64,000 bases of DNA from a bacterium (lineage in GTDB: Bacteria > Hinthialibacterota > Hinthialibacteria > H5-UNCL2), in NCBI GenBank assembly GCA_015075175.1, contig JABTUV010000001.1:186001-250000 (forward strand), in the 5' to 3' direction. The position numbers and the translations under genes are program-made. The notes below the pieces were generated by a model, which saw only the letters and a program-made list of their open reading frames with translations, was not told the DNA's origin and made no database searches. Position 1 is the first letter of the stretch. Each line of letters begins with the position of its first letter. Shown piece after piece: positions 56,707 to 64,000 of the stretch.

Positions 56707-56746
56707 GGCGCATCTCCCCTTCGGTAGCAGCACGCGGCGCAACCTC

Positions 56747-56782
56747 CCCCTCACCCCAACCCTCTGCCCGAGGGAGAGGGGG
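56747..56782. repeat. Family D repeat
   Basis: CCCCTCACCCCAACCCTCTG followed by the complementary GAGGGAGAGGGG. It encodes the C-terminal residues and stop of the upstream paralogue. Confidence 0.85.
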
Positions 56783-57821
56783 TGCGCAGCATCTTGCCCT
56801 GCCAGGTGGCCATGCCGATGGCGTAATACCGATGGATGGTATCGATACGAGCCCCGTAATACATCCGGTAGCCGTCGCCGTCGCGGATGATGCACTGGCT
56901 GGAGACGTAGGCGCCGTCATAGTTGCTGCCGCGCGTCGGTTTGAACACGGGATTGTCCGGATGCTTCGTCCAGGCCAGTCCCGTCGCGCTCTTCGCCATG
57001 CCCATCGCCGTCGTCTGATGCCCCCAGCCGGATTTCCAATAAGAGGCGTAATACATGATCCACGTCTCGTCTTCCAGCCAGACGTAGGGATAGACGAGCG
57101 CGCTCGTGCCGACCTCGTCCGTCGCCTCCCAGTCGTGCTGGTCCAGAATCAGCATGGGATTGTCGGGATGCGGTTTGAGTGAATAGATGTCCGGCCCGGT
57201 CGCCAGGTGGATTTCCCACGGACGTACGCCGCCGTAGGTGTAATACATGCGATACTCGTTGCCGACTTTCAAGAGACAGGGCGCATACGCGTTGGGGAAG
57301 ATGGGATTCCGCTCGTCCAGCGTCCAGTCAAGTCCGTCGGGACTGGTCGCGTGAAAGACCTCGTTCCTGCGATTGGCGCAGAAGATCATGTGCCAGAGCC
57401 CGTTTACTTTCAGAAGCCGGGTATCCGGCGTGCGCAGGACGGCGGGGGTGCATTGAAAGTTCATGCGGCTCGTGAGCGGGAAAATGGGTTTGCCGGTCTT
57501 CTGAAAGTGCGCGCCGTCGTCGGAGAGCGCGATACCGAGTTGATGGTTCACGTAACCGCCGTCGTCGGGACCGGTCGGCCCGCCGGAGTAATAGAGAAAG
57601 TAGCGGCCGTTCTCTTTCACCGCGCAGGGGGAGAAGATGTTGAAGCCGTCAAAGGAGCCTTTGGGTCCGAGCGAGAGCACGGGGCCTTCGGGATTGCGCA
57701 CCCAGCCGGGGTGCGGTTCTTGGGCGCGGGTGCGTCCCGCAAGCAGCGTACCGGCTACGCCGAGAGCGGTCGTCGCCAGCACGTGGCGGCGGGTGCAGGT
57801 GTCGGGATGGATGTCGCGCAT
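56751..57821 (-). CDS. Tat-type beta-propeller glycosidase-like protein (tandem paralogue)
   Basis: 356 residues from ATG 57821 (GGGAGA upstream; ATG 57839 is an alternative). The Tat-like signal is CTRRHVLATTALGVAGTLLA. Same propeller as the downstream gene: VKENGRYFLYYSGG, LGIALSDDGAHFQKTGKPIF, HMIFCANRRNEVFHATSPDG and WIMYYASYWKSGWGHQTTAM. It too ends KMLRTPSPSGRGLG from a family D repeat, so either the duplication carried the repeat with it or both genes were captured at the same point. Confidence 0.8.
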   Translation of the reverse strand: MRDIHPDTCTRRHVLATTALGVAGTLLAGRTRAQEPHPGWVRNPEGPVLSLGPKGSFDGFNIFSPCAVKENGRYFLYYSGGPTGPDDGGYVNHQLGIALSDDGAHFQKTGKPIFPLTSRMNFQCTPAVLRTPDTRLLKVNGLWHMIFCANRRNEVFHATSPDGLDWTLDERNPIFPNAYAPCLLKVGNEYRMYYTYGGVRPWEIHLATGPDIYSLKPHPDNPMLILDQHDWEATDEVGTSALVYPYVWLEDETWIMYYASYWKSGWGHQTTAMGMAKSATGLAWTKHPDNPVFKPTRGSNYDGAYVSSQCIIRDGDGYRMYYGARIDTIHRYYAIGMATWQGKMLRTPSPSGRGLG

Positions 57822-57878
57822 GGACGGGTGTTCTCCCATAAGTTTCAGCCGCGAATCGATTCAATTGGCTGTTCTTGA

Positions 57879-57907
57879 TGGTTAACCGGATGGCTGGAGC
57901 TTGTCAA
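57879..57907 (-). promoter_or_regulatory. Possible promoter for the hydrolase pair
   Basis: A perfect TTGACA (minus strand, 57902-57907), a 17-base spacer and a weak TAACCA at 57879-57884. About 58 bases upstream of ATG 57821. Confidence 0.35.
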
Positions 57908-57919
57908 GGGCAAGGGCGC

Positions 57920-57952
57920 TCCCTCTCTGGGGGAGAGGGTTGACGTGAGGGG
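57920..57952. repeat. Family D repeat, opposite orientation
   Basis: CCCTCTCTGGGGGAGAGGGT followed by TGACGTGAGGGG, the inverted form of the repeats at 55596 and 56747. Confidence 0.7.
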
Positions 57953-57967
57953 GGCGCCTACGGATGG

Positions 57968-59240
57968 CTATCGCAAGAGAAACGCCTCTCCGCCTCGCAA
58001 CCAATAGCGCAGGTGGCCGCGGTCGCCTGGCTTGTCCTCGTACCGGTGGGGCAGCGTACGCAGGAGTTTGGGATCGCCCAGCTCGCGAAAGAGTGGACTT
58101 GTGGGATCGAAGCGATTGAAGGTATAGATGCCCGAGACTCCCGCCTCCCACGCATCCAGCGCCTCCCCGCGCCACAAAGGCAGGTCGTCTCCGCCCTCGG
58201 GATTGCTCGACGAGACCAGCCGCGAACCGGACAGGCACGCATAGACGGGAACATCATACCTGCGGCCGAGCTCCGCCCAGTTCCTCCACGGCTCCAGGTG
58301 GATGTAACCGCCGCCGACAAGAATGTCGACCAGCCGTTCCTTTAGCCACGTCTCCAGGTCGAGACCAATGGCCAGCGAGTACGACACGCTGTCCGGCACG
58401 CGCGCGGCCAAGAGGATCGGGCGCCGCCGTTCGCTTTGCGACCCGATCGCACAGCGCCCGCACGCGCGCAACCAACGCCGTCATGGCCTCGCATTCCTCG
58501 TGTGAGGCTCGTCCGCCCAGCATCTGGGACTTGAAGTAGACGGGATGCCGGAAAAAGTCCAACTCGACCCCGTCGATGTCATAGCGTGTAATCACGTCCT
58601 CCAGAATGCGATAAACCTTCTCGCGCACTTCCGGCTCGCCATAGTTCACAGCGGACCAGCGGCCGTTGCCGGCGGCGAAGCGCTCGCCCTCGCGCCCCAT
58701 CAACAGCTCGGGATGGTCCTTCTTCCACTGGGCCATGAGTTCCCGATAGGCGCGGCTGCTGTCGTGGGTGTCGTTCATGCGCATGGACCAGAAAATCTCG
58801 ATTTCATGTTTGCGACAGAACTCGATCATGATGGTGAGCGGGTCCTTGCCGCAATTCGCGTACAACTCACTCGCGAAGGTGCGGCGTTCTCCGTAGAGAT
58901 GGTCGCGCATTTCCGTCACGCCGCTGTGATTGGTGTAGACGTTGAATACGCCCGTGCAATAAAAGATGGCGTCTACCTGCGAACCGAGAAGGGGAGTCGT
59001 GCGACGCGCCAGCAGCGCCTGGGGCGTGGCGGTGTATTCCTCCGTGGCGAAGTTGACGATGCAGTCGTTGCCGTCGTTGTTCATGATGATGCGGCGGGGC
59101 TTGTGCGCAGCCTCGTGGCGGGCGCGGGCCAGATCGAAGCCCCCGTCGCTCCCGGCGCGGTCGAGGGCGTTGCAGGCGCAAAAGAACAGGAGCAGGCCGC
59201 CGGCGCACGTCAGACGAAGCGCGCTGTAGAACGGCGGCAT
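57968..59240 (-). CDS. Family-10-like glycosyl hydrolase lipoprotein (one frameshift)
   Basis: From ATG 59240 with GGAGG upstream. A hydrophobic signal with a possible lipobox (GGLLLFFCAC) is followed by RRIIMNNDGNDCIVNFATEE, FNVYTNHSGVTEMRDHLYGE, EIEIFWSMRMNDTHD and the TIM-barrel acidic site YDIDGVELDFFRHPVYF. The phase shifts near 58430-58470, and the C-terminal half continues ILLAARVPDSVSYSLAIGLD, ILVGGGYIHLEPWRNWAELG, SGIYTFNRFDP. ~420 residues restored. A GHL10/COG1649-like outer-membrane lipoprotein is the best guess; substrate unknown. Confidence 0.7.
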
Positions 59241-59242
59241 GA

Positions 59243-59316
59243 TGGACCTCCGGTGCGTAGTGGGGACCACGGACCCGGGCGGACGCCGCACGAACGGGAC
59301 GCCCGTGCCCCACCTA
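59243..59316. repeat. Family L repeat at the transketolase 3' end
   Basis: On the minus strand GTAGGTGGGGCACGGGCGTC begins at the stop codon (TAG 59314-59316). A loosely complementary GTGGTCCCCAC lies near 59260. Confidence 0.55.
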
Positions 59317-61584
59317 CAGACTTGATACGGCTTCCACCAGCGCGTCGGCGGTGAGGCCGAAGTGCGCCCAGGTCTCCAGATGTCCTTCCGACGGCGCGAT
59401 GCGCGGATCCACGATGCCCACGTGCTCCAGCGGCGCGCGCCCCTCGACTGCGCTGCGCACGAGCCCCGCGAAGCCCACGATCCCCGCGCCCGGCCCGCTG
59501 ATGATGCCGTCCTCGATGGTCGCCAGTCCCTCGGGATAACGTTCCGCCAGCTCCTCCAGTGTTCCTTCCGGCAGGGGGAGTCCATTGACGACGTAGGCGT
59601 CGGTCGGCACGCCCTCCTTCGCCAGCGTCTCGACGGCCTGGCCGGCCAGGAACGCGGGCGCGCCGAAGGCCAGGATGGCGCGCCGCGCGCCCGGCGTCAC
59701 CCGATACTCGGTCACCGGCTCCCATCGCGATTGCGCCGTCCACAGCGGGCCGCCGTCAACCTTGGCCAGGATGGGTAGATTGTCGCGCGGAATGCAGATG
59801 ATATGGCCTCCGTAGTGCGCCGCCATGTCGCGCACCGCGACAAAGGCCGCCCGCGCATCCGCCGGCGCGTACAACCGATGCAGATACGGCAGATAGCTGA
59901 TCCCCAGGTTGACCCAGTCCAGGCTCCAGCCGGAAAAATGGTCGCGGCCCGTGCATGCGCCCACGTGCGACAGGTGCATGACCACGTTCAGCCCCTCGTT
60001 GACGCCGGTGAGATTGCGCTGATAGCGCCACATCTCGAACCCCTCGCGCGCGATGCCCTCATAAAAAGCCGCGAAGGTGGAGAATACGTTGAGCTGCGGC
60101 CTGCGGCTGGAAACGGCCAACCCGTTGGCCATGATGGAGGATGCCTGCTCCTCGATGCTCATCTCGAACTGGTGGTCCCGGGGCAGGAACTTGCGCGCCT
60201 TGCCCAGCTTGGTCGAGGGATCAAGGTCGCAGGATACGACGAACATGTCGCTGGGAAAGGCCTTGGCGATGGCGGCGTAGGCGGCCTCGCTGCCGGCGCG
60301 GGGCGAGACGCTTTTGCCCACGGGCGGCAGCTCCACTTCGGCCAGCGCAGAATCGGGCAGGATCAGATTGGGCGAGCCGGGCGCCGGACGCGCCGTCGTT
60401 ACCACCCGCCGCTTGGGCTGACCTTCGAGATGGGCCAGCGCCTCCTTCTGCGCCTTCGATTCCTTGAACATGGGATTGGCGAGGACCGCGCGCAGGTCGC
60501 GCCCCTTCATGTGCCCGTCGTGGTGCCCTTCGCCGCCGGGCAGTCCGTTGACGAGGAAGATGCACTCCAGCATGGGCACGACGTCCCGATAGCTCATGAG
60601 CGAGCCGGGAATCCAGATTTCCGTCTCGGGATCCACGCCGTGCCTGGCCGCGAACTCTTCGACTTGGCGCGTGATTCTGTACATGCGCCCCAGACGGCGG
60701 AGCGTCACTTTCGTGCGGCTCTTCGACTTGAATCCGGTGGGATAGATCAGCGTGGGCTTGCCCTCCTGCGCCAGCCGGTACGCCTCCACATACGCTTGGT
60801 AGAGCGAGGCCGTGTCGGTGAAGGTCGGGATTTCAAGGATGGTGACGCCCAGCGAGGCGATGATGGGGCGCGGATCCTTGTCCATGATGGCCTTGTTGGC
60901 GCCCGACAATTGGATGCCGTTGCGATGCATGACGAAGGTGATGGGCGCGCGGTGCAAGTGGGCGGCGTTGAAGCCGTTCAGCGCCTGGCCGGAAATCCAA
61001 CCGGCGTCGCCGCAATGGCAGATCATGAAGGTCCCCTCGCCCAGCCGCGCCTTCATGCCCAGCGCGCATCCGACGGCGGCGGGGATCATCACGCCCAGCC
61101 GCCCGCCATTCAGCTCCGTCCCGCCGGGGACCCAGGACACGTGCCCCGGGATGTCCAGCCCGCGCCGGAAACCGTCGATCACCAGCTCCCGATCCAGAAA
61201 CCCATACGCCGCCAGCGTGGAGAAGTAGCCGATGCTCGTGTGCGCGTGCTCGATGGTATACTGAATCTTGTCGTAGTCCGTCATGGCGACGGTGAGGGTA
61301 AAGGCGGGGATGAGATCGAGTCCGCCGCCCAGGTGGTCGAGTTCGCCGATTTTGGCGAGGCTGGCCAGGCTGGCTAGGGCGATGCGCGCCGCCTCGGTTC
61401 CCAACCCGTTGGCGATGAGGACTTGTTCCTCCGACAGGGCCTGGTCGCGGCCGGGATGCAGGGTGAAGGGCAGCACCTCGGAGACCACTTCCGGGCGCAT
61501 GTAGCGGGAGTTCTCGATCAGGTTGCGGTTGCGCTCGGCCTGGCGGTTCCAGGCGGTGCGATGCAGGGACTCTACGGTAGCCAT
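59314..61584 (-). CDS. Transketolase-like thiamine-diphosphate enzyme
   Basis: 756 residues from ATG 61584 (TTG 61593 is an alternative). The N-terminal TPP domain contains GGGLDLIPAFTLTVAMTDYD and the binding motif region GDAGWISGQALNGFNAAH, where the usual GDG reads GDA, with the distal Asn in MHRNGIQLSG about 27 residues on. The middle Pyr domain has SIEEQASSIMANGLAVSSRR, with the catalytic Glu in IEEQ. The C-terminal domain is AILAFGAPAFLAGQAVETLA. Overall order and length fit the transketolase/E1 superfamily but not classical Tkt. Substrate undetermined. A good promoter lies upstream. Confidence 0.8.
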   Translation of the reverse strand: MATVESLHRTAWNRQAERNRNLIENSRYMRPEVVSEVLPFTLHPGRDQALSEEQVLIANGLGTEAARIALASLASLAKIGELDHLGGGLDLIPAFTLTVAMTDYDKIQYTIEHAHTSIGYFSTLAAYGFLDRELVIDGFRRGLDIPGHVSWVPGGTELNGGRLGVMIPAAVGCALGMKARLGEGTFMICHCGDAGWISGQALNGFNAAHLHRAPITFVMHRNGIQLSGANKAIMDKDPRPIIASLGVTILEIPTFTDTASLYQAYVEAYRLAQEGKPTLIYPTGFKSKSRTKVTLRRLGRMYRITRQVEEFAARHGVDPETEIWIPGSLMSYRDVVPMLECIFLVNGLPGGEGHHDGHMKGRDLRAVLANPMFKESKAQKEALAHLEGQPKRRVVTTARPAPGSPNLILPDSALAEVELPPVGKSVSPRAGSEAAYAAIAKAFPSDMFVVSCDLDPSTKLGKARKFLPRDHQFEMSIEEQASSIMANGLAVSSRRPQLNVFSTFAAFYEGIAREGFEMWRYQRNLTGVNEGLNVVMHLSHVGACTGRDHFSGWSLDWVNLGISYLPYLHRLYAPADARAAFVAVRDMAAHYGGHIICIPRDNLPILAKVDGGPLWTAQSRWEPVTEYRVTPGARRAILAFGAPAFLAGQAVETLAKEGVPTDAYVVNGLPLPEGTLEELAERYPEGLATIEDGIISGPGAGIVGFAGLVRSAVEGRAPLEHVGIVDPRIAPSEGHLETWAHFGLTADALVEAVSSL

Positions 61585-61652
61585 GATACTCAACTTTCGC
61601 GTGTGGAGTCGCCCGCCGCGGCGGGCCGCCGCAGGACGGGCGCGGAACAGGC

Positions 61653-61682
61653 ACTATACAAAAAGAAGCGACGGGAGTTCAA
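61653..61682 (-). promoter_or_regulatory. Sigma-70 type promoter for the transketolase-like gene
   Basis: On the minus strand TTGAAC (61677-61682), an 18-base spacer and TATAGT (61653-61658, 5/6). About 70 bases upstream of ATG 61584. Confidence 0.6.
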
Positions 61683-61735
61683 ATGGTAATTTTGGACGGG
61701 CTGCACCGTGAGCGCAAGGGGCGGCGGGCCTGGGG

Positions 61736-62086
61736 TCACTCGATGGTTACGATGACGTACTCCATGCCGCGCTGTTTGCACCACATTTCCCCCGCCTTGC
61801 GCTTGCGTTGCACATCATTGGACTCGACGCGGCTGGGGTCCTTTACTTCGATGACCGCCTTACGGCCATCTTGGTATTCCACCAGGAAGTCCGGCACGTA
61901 CCGTCGCTGATGTTTCTGGCCGTCAATCCAGGGGATGGTGATGCCGTGACGCTTCATCCACTTGACCACATGCGTGTCTCGCTCCAGGCGATCCATCATG
62001 CGCCGCTCGAGGTCGCTCTGGTACTTCTCGAAATTCCAGGGACTTTTCTTCGGATCCTCGTAGATGCCATGAATGCTAATCGCCAT
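61736..62086 (-). CDS. PD-(D/E)XK nuclease-domain protein (restriction-associated)
   Basis: 116 residues from ATG 62086. FEKYQSDLERRMMDRLERDT, VVKWMKRHGITIPWIDG and RRYVPDFLVEYQDGRKAVIE then VKDPSRV give the core PD...ExK catalytic motif (Asp in PDF, Glu and Lys in IEVK). The same arrangement closes the C-terminus of type III-style restriction subunits (Res). It overlaps the preceding gene by 11 bases and follows a helicase, so the three frames may be pieces of one R subunit or a split variant. Confidence 0.75.
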   Translation of the reverse strand: MAISIHGIYEDPKKSPWNFEKYQSDLERRMMDRLERDTHVVKWMKRHGITIPWIDGQKHQRRYVPDFLVEYQDGRKAVIEVKDPSRVESNDVQRKRKAGEMWCKQRGMEYVIVTIE

Positions 62087-62468
62087 GCTCGATGACTCCC
62101 GCAATAAGTCCCGGTATGGCCGCTACTTTGTTCCTCATTTGCGGCAGCATTTTCCACGCATAGTCGACATCCGACCGTTCAGCCAAACCGAGCGACGCGC
62201 CTCTAAGGAACTTGGCGCGAACGTGATGGAGCAAGGCGCTGTACACCACGTCTTTGAATGCGGCTGCATAGCCCGCCTGGACCGTGAGCTCTTCAGCCAT
62301 TTGAAGCAAGGTGTCCTTCACGGTGCTACGAGCGGCCTCATCGGAGACGTGAATGGCCGGTGCACCAGCAGTTGTTTCCTCGGGTGCGGAGTGGATCGTC
62401 TTCCACCCGCCGGTACCCAATTCGCGCCCCGACACTCCCGAGATCTTTACCTTCGTGATTTCCACCAC
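62076..62468 (-). CDS. Linker-domain protein between the helicase and nuclease
   Basis: 130 residues from GTG 62468. VEITKVKISGVSGRELGTGG, then helical ARSTVKDTLLQMAEELTVQA and FKDVVYSALLHHVRAKFLRG, ending VAAIPGLIAGVIEHGD. No family recognised. Upstream in-phase residues AIEYDPTVVEITKV precede the chosen start but follow a TGA, so this may be the continuation of the helicase after a frameshift near 62490. Confidence 0.5.
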   Translation of the reverse strand: MVEITKVKISGVSGRELGTGGWKTIHSAPEETTAGAPAIHVSDEAARSTVKDTLLQMAEELTVQAGYAAAFKDVVYSALLHHVRAKFLRGASLGLAERSDVDYAWKMLPQMRNKVAAIPGLIAGVIEHGD

Positions 62469-62500
62469 CGTCGGATCGTACTCGATTGCTCAAGGCGTCC

Positions 62501-64000
62501 TCAATTCTTAAGCGGCGTGGGGGGTGGGGCGATGGGGCCAACGTCGACCTCGCCTTCATCCGCCACAGACGGATCAACGGGCGGTACATCAATGACCAGG
62601 TCCGCCTTCACAAGGTCCTGCTTCGGCGGGGGTGGTGGCAGGTCCTCCGTCTCGTCGAATTCCTGGTCAATCAAGACGCCCGTTCGTTTCCTGGCGTTGA
62701 AGATGTCCCAGAGCCATTGATGTTCGAGCTTGGGATGGTCCACGATCGCGCAAATTTGGGGCTCCGTCGCCTCGACACCCTTTGCGCGTACTCGGCGCAG
62801 GCCGCGTCCGATCACCTGCTGCCCGTAAACTCTGCTGCCGAACTTGCGCAGAAGCAGGATCACCCCCACTTCCGGCACGTCCCATCCCTCGCGCAACATC
62901 AGCACGCTGACGACCGCCCGGTACGGCGCTGATGTCTTCTGTTGCCGCCCCAGTTCGCGAGCTTTCTGCCGGTCAGCTTCATCGCTGTCTTCCGTGACCA
63001 AGAGCGTCTTCACCTTGAAATATTTGTTGAGCGTCTGCTCGGCCTTTTCCGCGTCGGCTTTACACACGGCCACGACGAAGAGAATCGGCTGGTAGCGCTT
63101 CCTGGCCCGCCGCTCCTGTTCGTCCAGTCGGCGCAACGCTATCGCCATCTGCTGGCGCATCGGCTCATCGTCCGTCACCCATTGCGTGGCGTTCAGGCCC
63201 AGGCGGTCAACCTCGTCCCAATCAATCTCCTCCACCTTGCGATGCTCGCCGGTGCGAGCGTCGGTGTACGTCAATTGAACCGTCTTGATGTCGGGCTGGT
63301 ACACTACCGGCGTCTTGATGATGCCGTCTGCGAGGGCGTCGGTCACGCCGTACTCGTAGATCATGTCGCTGTCGGGGGCCTTGCCGTCGGCGCGGTCGGG
63401 CGTCGCCGTCGTATCCACGCGCAACACGACTTTCTCCCGCATGCGCTTAAGCGTGGCCTCGTATTCCGGCGCGGGCGAGTTGTGCGCCTCGTCGTTGAAC
63501 AGCGCGAAATCCGGGCCGTTCATCAGCGCCGAAAGGTTGCTCTGGCCGCTCTTGTTGCTCAGGTAGAATTGGTGGATGTTGCCCAGGATCACGCTGGCGC
63601 TGAACAGGCTCGCCCAGCCCCCTTCTTTTCCGCTGCCCAGCGTCGTCAAAATGAAGTCCTCGGGTCTGTAGTGTGTCCAATCCGGCAGCAGGTCGCGGTC
63701 CCTGAAGACTCTACCACCGTCAAAGTCGTCCTCGAGCCGATCGCGGACGATCAGATTCGGACAGTGAAGAACGAACTTCTGAACGCTGTGCGCGATGCGC
63801 AGCCACGCAATGACCGCCGCGATGACCGCTGTCTTGCCGCCGCCGGTTACGATGTTGAGCAACAGCCCATCCGCGCCAAGCTCCGCCTTGCCCAGAATTT
63901 CATGCGCATAAACCGCGCGCAAAAAAGACTCCCACTGATGTGGCCAGAGCGTCCCGGACCTGGGCGCCTGGTCGTCGTCCGGCGAGCTCAGAAACTCCAC
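62501..64000 (-). CDS. Restriction-type SF2 helicase (Res-like), 5' partial
   Basis: 499 residues visible; the start lies beyond the window. Helicase motifs: Q-like LWPHQWESFLRAVY, Walker A IVTGGGKTAVIA, Walker B DEAH in LFNDEAHNSP, motif III TTATPD, and motifs V/VI in REGWDVPEVGVILLLR and QVIGRGLRRVRA. The pattern fits type III or type I-like restriction R subunits or related defence helicases. The C-terminus becomes Pro/Asp-rich (DLPPPPPKQDL, VGPIAPPPTPLKN). No methyltransferase is inside the window; it would be expected just past 64000. Confidence 0.85.
   Translation of the reverse strand: MEFLSSPDDDQAPRSGTLWPHQWESFLRAVYAHEILGKAELGADGLLLNIVTGGGKTAVIAAVIAWLRIAHSVQKFVLHCPNLIVRDRLEDDFDGGRVFRDRDLLPDWTHYRPEDFILTTLGSGKEGGWASLFSASVILGNIHQFYLSNKSGQSNLSALMNGPDFALFNDEAHNSPAPEYEATLKRMREKVVLRVDTTATPDRADGKAPDSDMIYEYGVTDALADGIIKTPVVYQPDIKTVQLTYTDARTGEHRKVEEIDWDEVDRLGLNATQWVTDDEPMRQQMAIALRRLDEQERRARKRYQPILFVVAVCKADAEKAEQTLNKYFKVKTLLVTEDSDEADRQKARELGRQQKTSAPYRAVVSVLMLREGWDVPEVGVILLLRKFGSRVYGQQVIGRGLRRVRAKGVEATEPQICAIVDHPKLEHQWLWDIFNARKRTGVLIDQEFDETEDLPPPPPKQDLVKADLVIDVPPVDPSVADEGEVDVGPIAPPPTPLKN

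Overview
The window is GC-rich bacterial DNA, probably from an uncultivated, environmental didermic (outer-membrane) lineage. The gene content suggests the Planctomycetes-Verrucomicrobia-Lentisphaerae area or candidate phyla such as Hydrogenedentes or Sumerlaeota: large secreted beta-helix proteins, several stand-alone type II pseudopilins, Tat-exported beta-propeller hydrolases, a CotH/lamin-tail/dockerin-like surface protein, and hairpin repeats in nearly every intergenic gap. The phylum is an inference from gene style only. No rRNA, tRNA or CRISPR array was seen.

Layout. 0-9.5 kb: three secreted right-handed beta-helix proteins and a pseudopilin. 9.7-12.6 kb: an HtrA/DegP-type protease overlapping a second HtrA-like protein that has lost its catalytic residues. 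12.9-17.4 kb: a secreted protein with a degenerate PHP-type domain, two more pseudopilins and a small CxxC secreted protein. 17.6-20.7 kb: a GH15-like six-hairpin glycosidase cut by an in-frame amber codon. 20.6-23.1 kb: a HEPN/MNT toxin-antitoxin pair, a small membrane protein and a nucleotidyltransferase pair. 23.6-34.6 kb: an 11-gene complex I operon, nuoABCD-I-H-JK-L-M-N, without nuoEFG. 34.7-36.3 kb: a PBP4-type peptidase. 36.5-43.2 kb: an L-fucose-isomerase-fold protein, a DUF559 nuclease, a GT4-like glycosyltransferase, a glycerol-1-phosphate-dehydrogenase-like protein, rfbC and rfbB. 43.3-47.4 kb (minus strand): rfbA, rfbD, a class-I glutamine-amidotransferase-like protein and a cysteine desulfurase. 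47.9-61.6 kb (minus strand): one very long surface protein, a Tat-type metallophosphoesterase, a TorD-like chaperone, two tandem Tat-type beta-propeller hydrolases, a family-10-like glycosyl hydrolase and a transketolase-like enzyme. 61.7-64 kb: a restriction-type helicase with PD-(D/E)XK nuclease parts, running off the window.

The genes suggest a heterotroph that invests in secreted carbohydrate-active and surface proteins, makes dTDP-rhamnose glycans and respires through a ferredoxin- or unknown-donor complex I. Two window-wide themes stand out. First, at least ten families of short hairpin repeats fill the gaps; some supply the stop codons or C-termini of genes, and one sits in frame inside nuoL. 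Second, many genes carry frameshifts, often compensated within a short distance, while 23.6-36.3 kb has none. That pattern looks more like local indel errors in the assembly than wholesale gene decay, but it cannot be settled from the sequence alone.
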